Assembly (NCBI GenBank): GCA_024690695.1
Contig: JAILOS010000075.1
Coordinates: 1-40,937 of the forward strand
Length of the DNA stretch: 40,937 bases
Direction: 5' to 3'
From: Oscillospiraceae bacterium
GTDB taxonomy: Bacteria > Bacillota_A > Clostridia > Oscillospirales > Oscillospiraceae
Of this stretch, positions 1-6,222 are shown piece by piece. A program made the position numbers and the translations under genes. The notes under the pieces are model-generated. The model saw nothing but the letters and a program-made list of their open reading frames with translations, had not been told where the DNA came from and made no database searches. Numbering within the stretch: the stretch's first letter is position 1; each line of letters begins with the position of its first letter.

Positions 1-1
1 T

Positions 2-1066
2 ACGGGTGAGGGACCCTATCTGCTGCGTGGAATGCTCCTGAACCGGGGAGTGCACGTGGCAGGGAAAGGGGAGACGGTTCTGGTCTTTGACGGCCTGGAG
101 ATCCGAAACCCGGAGGGAGAGGCACTTCTGGCGGACAAGCAGTGCGATCTGACGGTGTTCCTGCAGGAGGGCACGCACAGCACGCTGGAATCGGGCACCG
201 AGCGGGAGCTTCTCCCGGTCAAAGAGGCCAGCGGGGCCGCGCTGGAAGCGAAAGGAAATCTGACCGTGACCGGAAACGGGCAGCTGCAGGTGCTCGGCTA
301 TCTCAACAATGCGGTCCGCTGCAGGGGACAGTTCAGCCTGGAAGGCGGAGCACAGCTGACGCTTCGGGGCGCAAACCGGGGCGTGCGGAGTCTGCGCTTT
401 TCTCTGGCAGACGCGGACTGCCGGATCCAAAGCGGCGGAGAGGGCGTCTATGCCGAGGAGGCCTTTGCCCTCTCCCGCGGGAGCCTGACGATCAGCGCCG
501 GGGATCACGGCATCAAAAGTGAAGGAAGCGTCAGCATGGACGGCGGGCGCATGGAACTCTGGTCGCAGAACGGACATGGGATCAAGGCAGACGGAGAAGT
601 AAGGCTCTCCGGCGGCGAACTGCTGCTGGACGCGCTGGAGGACGGCATCGACTCCGCCGTCCGGATCGAGCTTGCCTGCCCGCAGCTTCAGATCCGTTCC
701 GGCGGGGACGGACTGAAGGTCAGTGCCGGCGGAAACAGCGCCTCTCCGGCCATCTGCCTGCAGGAGGGGGAGATCCTGATCAGCAGCTACGGCGCCCCCT
801 TCAAAGCGGACGGCGGCTGCCGGATCGCGCGGGGCGTTTCCCTCCTGGCCGCGGGCATTGTCTCCCCGGGACCCTTCGTGCCGGTCGAGTGTCCCCAGCA
901 GCTGGCCTATGAGCGGGCGGAGGGGAGTAAACACGAGCTTCTGCGCCTGCAGCTTCAAGGCGAGACGGCGCTGAGCATGGAGGCCGCCTACGGCTACAAT
1001 CTGGTGATGTTCTCTCTGCCGGGCGCGGCAGCGAAGGAGCAGATGCATCTGGTGATCGAAAAATGA
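2..1066 (+). CDS. Carbohydrate-binding beta-helix protein (Cthe_2159/DUF4353 family), 5' partial
   Basis: The frame is open from the first bases of the window, so the gene starts upstream. The first internal ATG (32) is only a Met inside the protein. The visible 354 residues are short repeating strands rich in Gly with phrases such as GDHGIKSEGSV, GHGIKADGEV, EDGIDSA and GGDGLKVSAGG. These are the turn signatures of right-handed parallel beta-helix proteins of the Cthe_2159 family. Known members are extracellular, bind acidic or cellulosic polysaccharide and carry calcium in the turns. The stop overlaps the start of the CotH-like gene (ATGA), so the two are translationally coupled. In Clostridia this pair often sits beside a VTC-type polyphosphate polymerase and DUF4956 genes; those would lie left of the window. 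Family call is fairly firm; ligand unknown. Confidence 0.8.
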   Translation, partial: TGEGPYLLRGMLLNRGVHVAGKGETVLVFDGLEIRNPEGEALLADKQCDLTVFLQEGTHSTLESGTERELLPVKEASGAALEAKGNLTVTGNGQLQVLGYLNNAVRCRGQFSLEGGAQLTLRGANRGVRSLRFSLADADCRIQSGGEGVYAEEAFALSRGSLTISAGDHGIKSEGSVSMDGGRMELWSQNGHGIKADGEVRLSGGELLLDALEDGIDSAVRIELACPQLQIRSGGDGLKVSAGGNSASPAICLQEGEILISSYGAPFKADGGCRIARGVSLLAAGIVSPGPFVPVECPQQLAYERAEGSKHELLRLQLQGETALSMEAAYGYNLVMFSLPGAAAKEQMHLVIEK

Positions 1067-2346
1067 AAAACAAAGGGTTTTGTAAAAAACTGCTCTGCAT
1101 GCTTCTTCTCTTTGCTGTGCTGCTGAGCGCAGCGGAGGGCGCTGTCGCTTCCGCGGCGGAGGAGAGCTGTGAGCTGCCTGTCGTGCGTATTGACAGCGCG
1201 GTCGGAGCGGAGGGCTCAAACTCCTACCAAGATATGACCGTCAGCTTCGAAAACGCTCCGGCGCAGTTTCGTATGGAGCCGAGCGAGGCGGTGTGGAAGC
1301 TCCACGGACGGTCCTCGGCGCGCAGCGAGAAGAAATCCTTCAACCTCAAGTTTCCCGGGCGTGTGGATCTGTTCGGGATGGGCGCTGCAAAGAAGTGGGT
1401 GCTGGTCTCCAATTCCTACGACAAGACCATGCTGCGCAATAAGCTGATGTATGACCTGTCCGGGGAGATCGGGATGCGCTGCCCCATGGAGAGCTGCTTT
1501 GTGGAGCTGTACATCAACGGGGAGTATCGGGGCGTCTACCAGCTCTGCGAGGCGCCGGAGATCGACAAGGAGCGTGTCGCCATCCATCCCGCCCGGGAGG
1601 AGTTCCTGCTGGAATACCTGCTGGCCTGGCGGGAGGCCTCCGATCCGGTGATCACGACCCCGGTGTATCAGCTGCAGTTCATGCTCAACAGTCTCGACTA
1701 TCTCCCGCCGGACCAGCGGCAATGGCTGGCCTCCTTTTTCGCCGCGGCGGAGAACGCCGTAAAATCCGGGGACAGGGAGGCCATTGCCCAATACTTCGAT
1801 CTCGACTCCATGGTCGACGGCTACATCCTCTATGAGTTCAGCAAGAACGCGGACTTTGCCATCGGGTCCACCCGTTTTATTCTGGAGGGCGGAAAGCTCT
1901 ATGCGGGCGCCGCCTGGGATTTCGATCTGGCCTGCGGCAACGACGCTTATCACTGCGATCCGCTCCACCTGGTCAACGGCACGCGCCCGGCTTTGACGGA
2001 CGGCTGGTATGCCGTCCAGCTCTGGTACAGGGATCTGGTGCAGCTGGACTGGTTTCGTCAGCTCTTTGCGGCGCGTTATCTGGAGCTGCAGCCGGTCCTC
2101 TGCAATCTGTATGAGGACAACGAGCTGGGGCAAAACCGGATCGACGCCCTGACGGGAGCAATGCCAGGGGCCATCGCGCACAACTATTCCCGCTGGGACA
2201 TCGCAGAGAATGAGTATCTGCTTGTCAGACAGCCGGAGGAGAGCTACGAACAGAATGTGGAATTTCTCCGCAGCTGGCTGCGGGAGCGCAACGAGTGGAT
2301 CCTCTCCAAAATCGCGGCGGGGGAGGGTCCCGACCAGAGAACTTGA
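1063..2346 (+). CDS. CotH kinase family secreted protein
   Basis: A 427-residue protein with an N-terminal signal peptide (basic MKNKGFCKK, then a Leu/Ala core, cleavage near ASAAEES). The CotH core follows: a WKLHGRSSARSEKKSFNLKF block at about residues 83-102, NSYDKTMLRNKL near 120, a VELYINGEYRGVYQLCEAPE strand at about 148-167, and the acidic AAWDFDLACGND segment near 285 that matches the metal-binding DFD region of CotH kinases. In Bacillus CotH is a spore-coat protein kinase; the clostridial secreted homologues are mostly uncharacterised and often accompany carbohydrate-binding proteins, as here. The start overlaps the previous stop and has no strong ribosome site of its own, so coupling is likely. 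Spore-coat function is not implied, because this copy has an export signal. Confidence 0.85.
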   Translation: MKNKGFCKKLLCMLLLFAVLLSAAEGAVASAAEESCELPVVRIDSAVGAEGSNSYQDMTVSFENAPAQFRMEPSEAVWKLHGRSSARSEKKSFNLKFPGRVDLFGMGAAKKWVLVSNSYDKTMLRNKLMYDLSGEIGMRCPMESCFVELYINGEYRGVYQLCEAPEIDKERVAIHPAREEFLLEYLLAWREASDPVITTPVYQLQFMLNSLDYLPPDQRQWLASFFAAAENAVKSGDREAIAQYFDLDSMVDGYILYEFSKNADFAIGSTRFILEGGKLYAGAAWDFDLACGNDAYHCDPLHLVNGTRPALTDGWYAVQLWYRDLVQLDWFRQLFAARYLELQPVLCNLYEDNELGQNRIDALTGAMPGAIAHNYSRWDIAENEYLLVRQPEESYEQNVEFLRSWLRERNEWILSKIAAGEGPDQRT

Positions 2347-2368
2347 GCGGGAAATCAAAAAATAAGAC

Positions 2369-2396
2369 TTGACAACGCAGAGGAATGTGATAAAAT
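2369..2396 (+). promoter_or_regulatory. Sigma-A promoter of the tRNA-Gly/tRNA-Leu unit
   Basis: TTGACA at 2369-2374 and TAAAAT at 2391-2396, spaced by 16 bp, 15 bases before the tRNA-Gly gene. Confidence 0.8.
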
Positions 2397-2411
2397 GCAA
2401 GCGTTGTCGAT

Positions 2412-2487
2412 GCGGCTTTAGCTCATCCGGTAGAGCGCCACCTTGCCAAGGTGGAGGTAGCGAGTTCGAGCCTCGTAAGCCGCTCCA
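2412..2487 (+). tRNA. tRNA-Gly (anticodon GCC)
   Basis: Cloverleaf read by eye: acceptor GCGGCTT pairs with AAGCCGC, the anticodon stem CCACC/GGTGG encloses loop TTGCCAA (anticodon GCC), and the T arm contains GTTCGAG. The discriminator is U and CCA is encoded. The U discriminator is typical of bacterial tRNA-Gly. Confidence 0.95.
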
Positions 2488-2489
2488 GA

Positions 2490-2521
2490 AAAAACCTATT
2501 GCGCAAGCAATAGGTTTTTTT
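2490..2521 (+). terminator. Hairpin with U-tract between tRNA-Gly and tRNA-Leu
   Basis: The stem AAAACCTATTGC/GCAATAGGTTTT closes on a GCAA-type loop and runs into a T-tract, a good intrinsic terminator shape. It lies between two tRNA genes, and no good separate promoter is visible for the second, so read-through or RNA processing is possible. Confidence 0.7.
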
Positions 2522-2526
2522 AACAG

Positions 2527-2611
2527 GCGGGTATGATGGAATTGGCAGACATGCGAGATTTAGGTTCTCGTGCCGCAAGGCGTGCAGGTTCGACCCCTGT
2601 TACCCGCACCA
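2527..2611 (+). tRNA. tRNA-Leu (anticodon UAG)
   Basis: Acceptor GCGGGTA pairs with TACCCGC. The anticodon stem CGAGA/TCTCG holds loop TTTAGGT (anticodon UAG, Leu CUA). A long class II variable arm (TGCCGCAAGGCGT) is present, with T arm GGTTCGACC, discriminator A and encoded CCA. Confidence 0.95.
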
Positions 2612-2650
2612 GAAAAGGGGAAATCCGAACAGGATTTCCCCTTTTCTGGT
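2611..2650 (+). terminator. Terminator-like hairpin after tRNA-Leu
   Basis: A perfect 16-bp inverted repeat: AGAAAAGGGGAAATCC at 2611-2626 and its complement at 2632-2647, with loop GAACA. The 3' arm ends in TTTTCT. It probably ends the tRNA transcript. Confidence 0.75.
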
Positions 2651-2785
2651 GCCGCGCCTTCGGCGCGGGTTAATCCGCTTCGCTCAAACGCGAAAGAGGA
2701 CTCCCGTCCCGTCTCGCGCTCTTCCCATGCAAATCATGAAGCCGGTTCGGATTTGGATTGCCCTTTTCCGTACGACGATGACGAT

Positions 2786-2843
2786 CATGACGGCATTTCG
2801 GACACCGGGTCGTACCGGGTGAAAACCCGTCATTGCCGTCATG
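2786..2843. repeat. Long imperfect inverted repeat downstream of the c-di-GMP gene
   Basis: CATGACGGCA (2786-2795) pairs with TGCCGTCATG (2834-2843), and ACCGGGT-type bases inside pair further. There is no T-tract on either strand, so it is not a classical terminator. It lies just beyond the stop of the minus-strand gene and may protect or end that mRNA. The rest of 2651-2852 shows no gene I can support. Confidence 0.45.
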
Positions 2844-2852
2844 CTCGCCGTT

Positions 2853-5078
2853 TCAGCGGATCGCGTATCCCGGCCGTCCGCTTTCCTTCTGACGCTGCAG
2901 CGCGTCGTCGGCCGCCAGGAAGACGTCCTCCTCCGAGCGATCCGCGTCGAAGAAGGCCGCGCCGACGCTGAGCTCGATCGGCTCGAGCCCGTCTCCGCTC
3001 TCCCGGAGCTTGCACAGCACCTCTTCGAGCTTGGCGGCGACGAGATCCTTTCCGCTGCCGGTTATGCGGGTCATGATAACGGCAAATTCGTCCTCCTGCA
3101 GCCGGCAGATATGGTCCACCGAGCGGAAGCTGCTGCGCAGCGCCTCGGCGACGCGGCAGATCGCGCGGTCGGCGTATGGCTTGCCCTTTTCGCGCTTCCA
3201 GCGGTCGTAGTCCCGGACCTCGGCCAGCATCACCGCGATGTGCTCGTGGTCGGAATCATGGAAGAGAATGTCGAAGCCGCTGAAGTTGTACAGCCCGGTC
3301 AGCGGATCGTGCAGGGCGTTGTAGGTGAATCTGTCGCGATGCCGGCGGCGCTTCGTTTCCGGTCTGGGCGCCTCGCTGTTTTTCTTGGCGGTGATGAACT
3401 TTTCAAACTCGGGCGCGGGGAGCGGACGGGAGAAATAATAGCCCTGGATGATGTCGCAGCCCATCGCCTTCAGCGTGAAGACCTGCTCGGCGGTTTCGAC
3501 GCCCTCGGCGATGGTGGGCACCTCGAAGGATTCCGCCAGGCGGATCATGGCCTCGAGCAGGCGCGTATCCTTGCGTTCCCGGAAAGCGCTGCGGATGAAC
3601 TGCATGTCCAGCTTCAGCGCGTCGATCGGCAGGGAGGAGAGCATCCCGAGCGAGGAGTAGCCGGAGCCGAAGTCGTCCATCTCGATTTTGAAGCCCATCT
3701 TCCGCAGACCCTTGACGGTGTCGATGATCCGCTGGGAGTCCTCGGTATAGGCGGATTCGGTGATCTCCAGCAGCAGCTCCTCGTAAAGCAGGCCGTTTTT
3801 CTCCACGATATCCCGCAGCTTCCCGGCCAGATCGGGGTCGTACAGATCGACGCGCGAGACGTTGACGGAAACCGGCAGAGAAACGCCGAAGTCGTCCTTC
3901 CAGCGGCGGATCTGCGCGGCGGTCTCCGACCAGACGTAGTGGTCCAGCGTTGGGATCAGACCGTTGTTTTCAAACAGCGGGATAAAGACGCCCGGGCTCA
4001 CCATGCCCATCTTCGGGTGCTTCCAGCGCACGAGCGCCTCGGCGCTGCTGAGCACGGGCTCGTCCGAACGAATGTTGAATTTTGGCTGGAAAAACACCTG
4101 GAACTGCCGCTCCCGGATCGCCGCCGGGAAATCCTCGATCAGCTGCTCGGAGAGCAGCTCTTTTTCATGCATGGAGTCGTCGTACAGGCCGATCGACCCG
4201 GAATAGCTGCCTTTGACGGTGTCCGCCGCCATCTTGGCGCGGTCGAAGCGGCGCATGACGTCCAGGGCCTTGTCGGCGTTGGAATAAACGCCCATGCGCA
4301 GCCGGATCCGGTTGTCCCCGCTGCCGTCGGCCTCGAGCGGAACGGACAGCTCGTCCAGAATCGCGGCGTAATCCGTGCGGTGCGGGCAGTAGAGAAAGAA
4401 GACGTCCGCCTCGCCGTGGGCGGCGATGCCGCCCGAGCGCTGCACGAGCTCCATCGCCTTCTCGGCGACGCGCCGGAGCACCTCGTCGCCAAAGGCGCGT
4501 CCGTAGCGGTCGTTGATAATGTGAAAGTGGTTGATGTCCAGCACGATCGCGTCGGTGGGGAAATCCCGGTACTGCTGGTCAAGCTGAACGGCGTAGCGGA
4601 AGAAGAATTCCCGGTTGTACAGCCCCGTCAGGTTGTCGCGCTCCGTCCAGCGGATCGTGTCGCGGTCTTCGGACAGCTCGATCGTGCGCCGGACGCGGGC
4701 CAGCACGACCTTCTGGCGCGGATAGGGCTTCGGAATGAAGTCGATGGCGCCCAGATTCAGACATTCGACCTCCGCCTCGCTGTCGGCGGTCATCACGATC
4801 ACGGGCAGGCGGGCGTACAGAGGGTCCGCCTTGACCTGCCGCAGCACCTCCAGACCGTGGAGGTCGGGCAGGTTCAGATCCAGCAGGATCAGGCTCAGCG
4901 CATCGGGCTGGGAATGGACGGCATCCAGGGCCTCCTGTCCGGTCGAAGCGAGGACGACCTCGTACTCCTCTTCCAGATAGAGAGACAGGATGCTCTGGTT
5001 GATAAACTCGTCCTCAACGACCAGGATCCGGCGCTTTTTGGCGGACGGACGAAAGGCCTGCTGCAGTTGAGAAGTCAT
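2853..5078 (-). CDS. Response regulator with GGDEF-EAL-GGDEF output, probable c-di-GMP phosphodiesterase
   Basis: A 741-residue cytoplasmic protein. The start at 5078 is chosen because AGGAGG lies 8 bases upstream; the open frame extends further but without a site. Residues 15-130 are a receiver domain with Asp67 (LLDLNLP) as phosphoacceptor, Thr97 and Lys117 (PKPY). Residues 145-300 are GGDEF-like with the signature degraded to HGEAD (221-225). Residues 307-560 form an EAL domain with all main motifs intact: EALVRW (347), EITES (438), DDFGSGYSS (468), LKLD (488), AEGVE (524) and QGYYFSRPL (545). Residues 585-741 are a second GGDEF fold whose signature reads QEDEF (661-665). The likely activity is therefore c-di-GMP hydrolysis controlled by phosphorylation; the GGDEF folds may be regulatory or dead. 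No sensor kinase is visible nearby. Confidence 0.92.
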   Translation of the reverse strand: MTSQLQQAFRPSAKKRRILVVEDEFINQSILSLYLEEEYEVVLASTGQEALDAVHSQPDALSLILLDLNLPDLHGLEVLRQVKADPLYARLPVIVMTADSEAEVECLNLGAIDFIPKPYPRQKVVLARVRRTIELSEDRDTIRWTERDNLTGLYNREFFFRYAVQLDQQYRDFPTDAIVLDINHFHIINDRYGRAFGDEVLRRVAEKAMELVQRSGGIAAHGEADVFFLYCPHRTDYAAILDELSVPLEADGSGDNRIRLRMGVYSNADKALDVMRRFDRAKMAADTVKGSYSGSIGLYDDSMHEKELLSEQLIEDFPAAIRERQFQVFFQPKFNIRSDEPVLSSAEALVRWKHPKMGMVSPGVFIPLFENNGLIPTLDHYVWSETAAQIRRWKDDFGVSLPVSVNVSRVDLYDPDLAGKLRDIVEKNGLLYEELLLEITESAYTEDSQRIIDTVKGLRKMGFKIEMDDFGSGYSSLGMLSSLPIDALKLDMQFIRSAFRERKDTRLLEAMIRLAESFEVPTIAEGVETAEQVFTLKAMGCDIIQGYYFSRPLPAPEFEKFITAKKNSEAPRPETKRRRHRDRFTYNALHDPLTGLYNFSGFDILFHDSDHEHIAVMLAEVRDYDRWKREKGKPYADRAICRVAEALRSSFRSVDHICRLQEDEFAVIMTRITGSGKDLVAAKLEEVLCKLRESGDGLEPIELSVGAAFFDADRSEEDVFLAADDALQRQKESGRPGYAIR

Positions 5079-5160
5079 GCTTCGTTCCTCCTGCGCGGCA
5101 GACGGGCGCTGACGTTTGGGCCGCGCCCGCGGCGGTTGCCGTTTTTCATGTATTTTGTTT

Positions 5161-5189
5161 ATTATAAAATGAATCCTGCTTCCGGTCAA
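5161..5189 (-). promoter_or_regulatory. Sigma-A promoter of the REC-GGDEF-EAL-GGDEF gene
   Basis: On the minus strand, TTGACC (5184-5189) and TATAAT (5161-5166) are separated by 17 bp. This gives a leader of about 75 nt before the ATG at 5078. Confidence 0.85.
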
Positions 5190-5249
5190 TCTTTTTTCGC
5201 GATTCCGCTCCGGCTGCCGCGGCGGTATCGAAGGAGAGGCCGGAGGGAA

Positions 5250-5280
5250 AAATAAAAAACGGTCCGCTTCGACGGGACCG
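5250..5280 (-). terminator. Intrinsic terminator on the minus strand, without an assigned gene
   Basis: On the minus strand, CGGTCC and GGACCG (5275-5280 and 5260-5265) form a stem, followed by TTTTTTATTTTT. It lies upstream of the promoter at 5161-5189, so it does not terminate that gene. It would end a transcript coming from about 5400 leftwards. Confidence 0.65.
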
Positions 5281-5345
5281 CCGACTTTGGTAGGAGCAAA
5301 AAAGCGCCGGGCTCCGCGCGTTTTCCGGTCGGCGTGTGATGCGAA
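5281..5345 (-). ncRNA. Candidate structured small RNA or leader
   Basis: Nested complementary segments precede the terminator at 5250-5280: CCGAC (5281-5285) with GTCGG (5328-5332), enclosing GGAGC (5293-5297) with GCTCC (5311-5315). On the minus strand this gives a closed stem, an inner hairpin and then a terminator, the layout of a small RNA. No convincing minus-strand promoter was found near 5400, and the family is not recognised. It could instead be a plus-strand leader of the recombinase. Confidence 0.3.
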
Positions 5346-5403
5346 AACAGCAGGATTTCTACTTGCGCATATCGGTTCATAAAATGAAAAGGGAGGGTGC
5401 CAG

Positions 5404-5571
5404 GTGCAGCAAACCTATGCGTATTTGCGCGTATCGACAAAAGAGCAGAATATCGACCGACAGATGATCGCCGCCAGGGAATACGGCGTCAATCCGAAAA
5501 ACATTTTCGTTGAAAAAAGCTCCGGAAAAAGCTACGACCGACCGCAATACCGGAAGCTGCTCAAAAAATGA
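5404..5571 (+). CDS. Serine recombinase, N-terminal part (frame 1 of a frameshifted gene)
   Basis: A GTG start with GGGAGG about 7 bases upstream reads QQTYAYLRVSTKEQNIDRQ, the start of a resolvase/invertase catalytic domain. The catalytic serine is in LRVS. The frame continues through the segment IFVEKSSGKSYDRPQYRKLL and ends at TGA (5569-5571) after AAA AAA. The protein stops in the middle of the catalytic domain, and the remainder is in the -1 frame starting at the overlapping ATG (5568). Alone this 55-residue fragment would not be active. See the next entry and the finding on the A6 tract. Confidence 0.75.
   Translation: MQQTYAYLRVSTKEQNIDRQMIAAREYGVNPKNIFVEKSSGKSYDRPQYRKLLKK
5563..5570 (+). 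other. A6 frameshift site in the recombinase gene
   Basis: CTC AAA AAA TGA in the upstream frame and ATG AAG CCC in the -1 frame overlap here. A -1 slip on the A-tract joins the halves exactly as in intact family members (KLLKKMKPGDTLVIKSIDRLGRN, shown only to mark the junction at KK-M). Explanations: programmed frameshift, slipped-strand phase variation, a one-base indel mutation, or an assembly error. Confidence 0.6.
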
Positions 5572-5999
5572 AGCCCGGCGATACGCTCGTCATCAAGAGC
5601 ATCGACAGGCTTGGGAGAAACTATGAGGAAACGCTGGAGCAGTGGAGGCTTATCACGAAGGAAAAGAAGCTCGGCGTCGTCGTGCTGGATATGCCGCTGC
5701 TGGACAGCGGACAGGGAAGAGACCTGACCGGAACGCTGATCGCGGACATCGTCCTGCAGGTGCTCAGCTACGTGGCGCAGACCGAGCGGGAGTTTATCCG
5801 CCAGCGGCAGGCGGAGGGGATCGCGGCGGCGCGGGCGCGGGGCGTGGTTTTCGGAAGACCGCCGAAGGATAAGCCGGAGGACTTCGCGAGACTCCTGTCG
5901 GAATGGCGCAGCGGCGTCCTTTCGGCGCGCGCGGCGGCCGGCGAGCTCGGGATCGACCACAAGACCTTTCTGAAGTGGGCCAGAGAAACCGCCGGGTAA
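5568..5999 (+). CDS. Serine recombinase (resolvase/invertase family), C-terminal part
   Basis: 143 residues that continue the protein begun at 5404. They contain the conserved Arg-rich catalytic segment IKSIDRLGRNYEE, the VLDMPLLD strand, the DIVLQVLSYVAQTEREFIRQRQAEG long helix that makes the dimer interface, the linker RGVVFGRPPK, and a C-terminal helix-turn-helix (LSARAAAGELGIDHKTFLKWA). Together the two parts make about 198 residues, the normal size for small Hin/Tn3-type enzymes. Such proteins invert or resolve DNA between short sites. The gene ends at the left inverted repeat (6000-6019) that brackets the promoter of the giant surface protein, which suggests an invertase role. There are no transposase or phage genes nearby. 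Confidence 0.8.
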   Translation: MKPGDTLVIKSIDRLGRNYEETLEQWRLITKEKKLGVVVLDMPLLDSGQGRDLTGTLIADIVLQVLSYVAQTEREFIRQRQAEGIAAARARGVVFGRPPKDKPEDFARLLSEWRSGVLSARAAAGELGIDHKTFLKWARETAG

Positions 6000-6019
6000 A
6001 AAAGCACACGATAATCCCC
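6000..6019 (+). repeat. Left arm of inverted repeat around the surface-protein promoter
   Basis: AAAAGCACA, seven bases, then CCCC. The same pattern occurs inverted at 6124-6143, and 16 of 20 positions agree. The arm starts directly after the stop codon of the recombinase. Confidence 0.5.
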
Positions 6020-6055
6020 AAAAAACCATAAACATATATCATATATATATATTTA

Positions 6056-6084
6056 TTGCAGAACTCGAACGGACATGATATAAT
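6056..6084 (+). promoter_or_regulatory. Promoter of the giant surface protein, inside the inverted repeats
   Basis: TTGCAG (6056-6061) and TATAAT (6079-6084) with a 17-bp spacer and an extended -10 TG at 6076-6077. Start of transcription is expected near 6091, giving a leader of about 130 nt that contains an 8-bp hairpin (ATTATGCG ... CGCATGAT, 6093-6115). Confidence 0.8.
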
Positions 6085-6123
6085 CATCAGAGATTATGCG
6101 AGAAGAACGCATGATACCTGAGC

Positions 6124-6143
6124 GGGGAGTTTTTTGTGCTTTT
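6124..6143 (-). repeat. Right arm of inverted repeat around the surface-protein promoter
   Basis: The reverse complement reads AAAAGCACA, seven bases, CCCC, matching the arm at 6000-6019. The two arms enclose about 104 bp that hold the whole promoter. Confidence 0.5.
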
Positions 6144-6222
6144 CTGTAACGGCCGGGAAGACCGGACGGAAGAAAAGGCAAGACGCCCGGCTGACGATTT
6201 CGGACAGAGCGGGGACTGCGGA

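Noticed and set aside
1063..2346. CotH-like gene as a true spore-coat kinase gene
   Set aside because: It has an export signal and is coupled to a carbohydrate-binding surface protein, which argues for an extracellular role.
2841..5255. 804-codon plus-strand frame opposite the c-di-GMP gene
   Set aside because: The minus strand encodes clear REC and EAL motifs with promoter and AGGAGG; the plus frame has no recognisable domain or ribosome site.
6085..6222. Riboswitch, for example c-di-GMP type, in the leader of the giant surface gene
   Set aside because: Only a simple 8-bp hairpin is visible; the conserved bases of GEMM or other known classes were not found.
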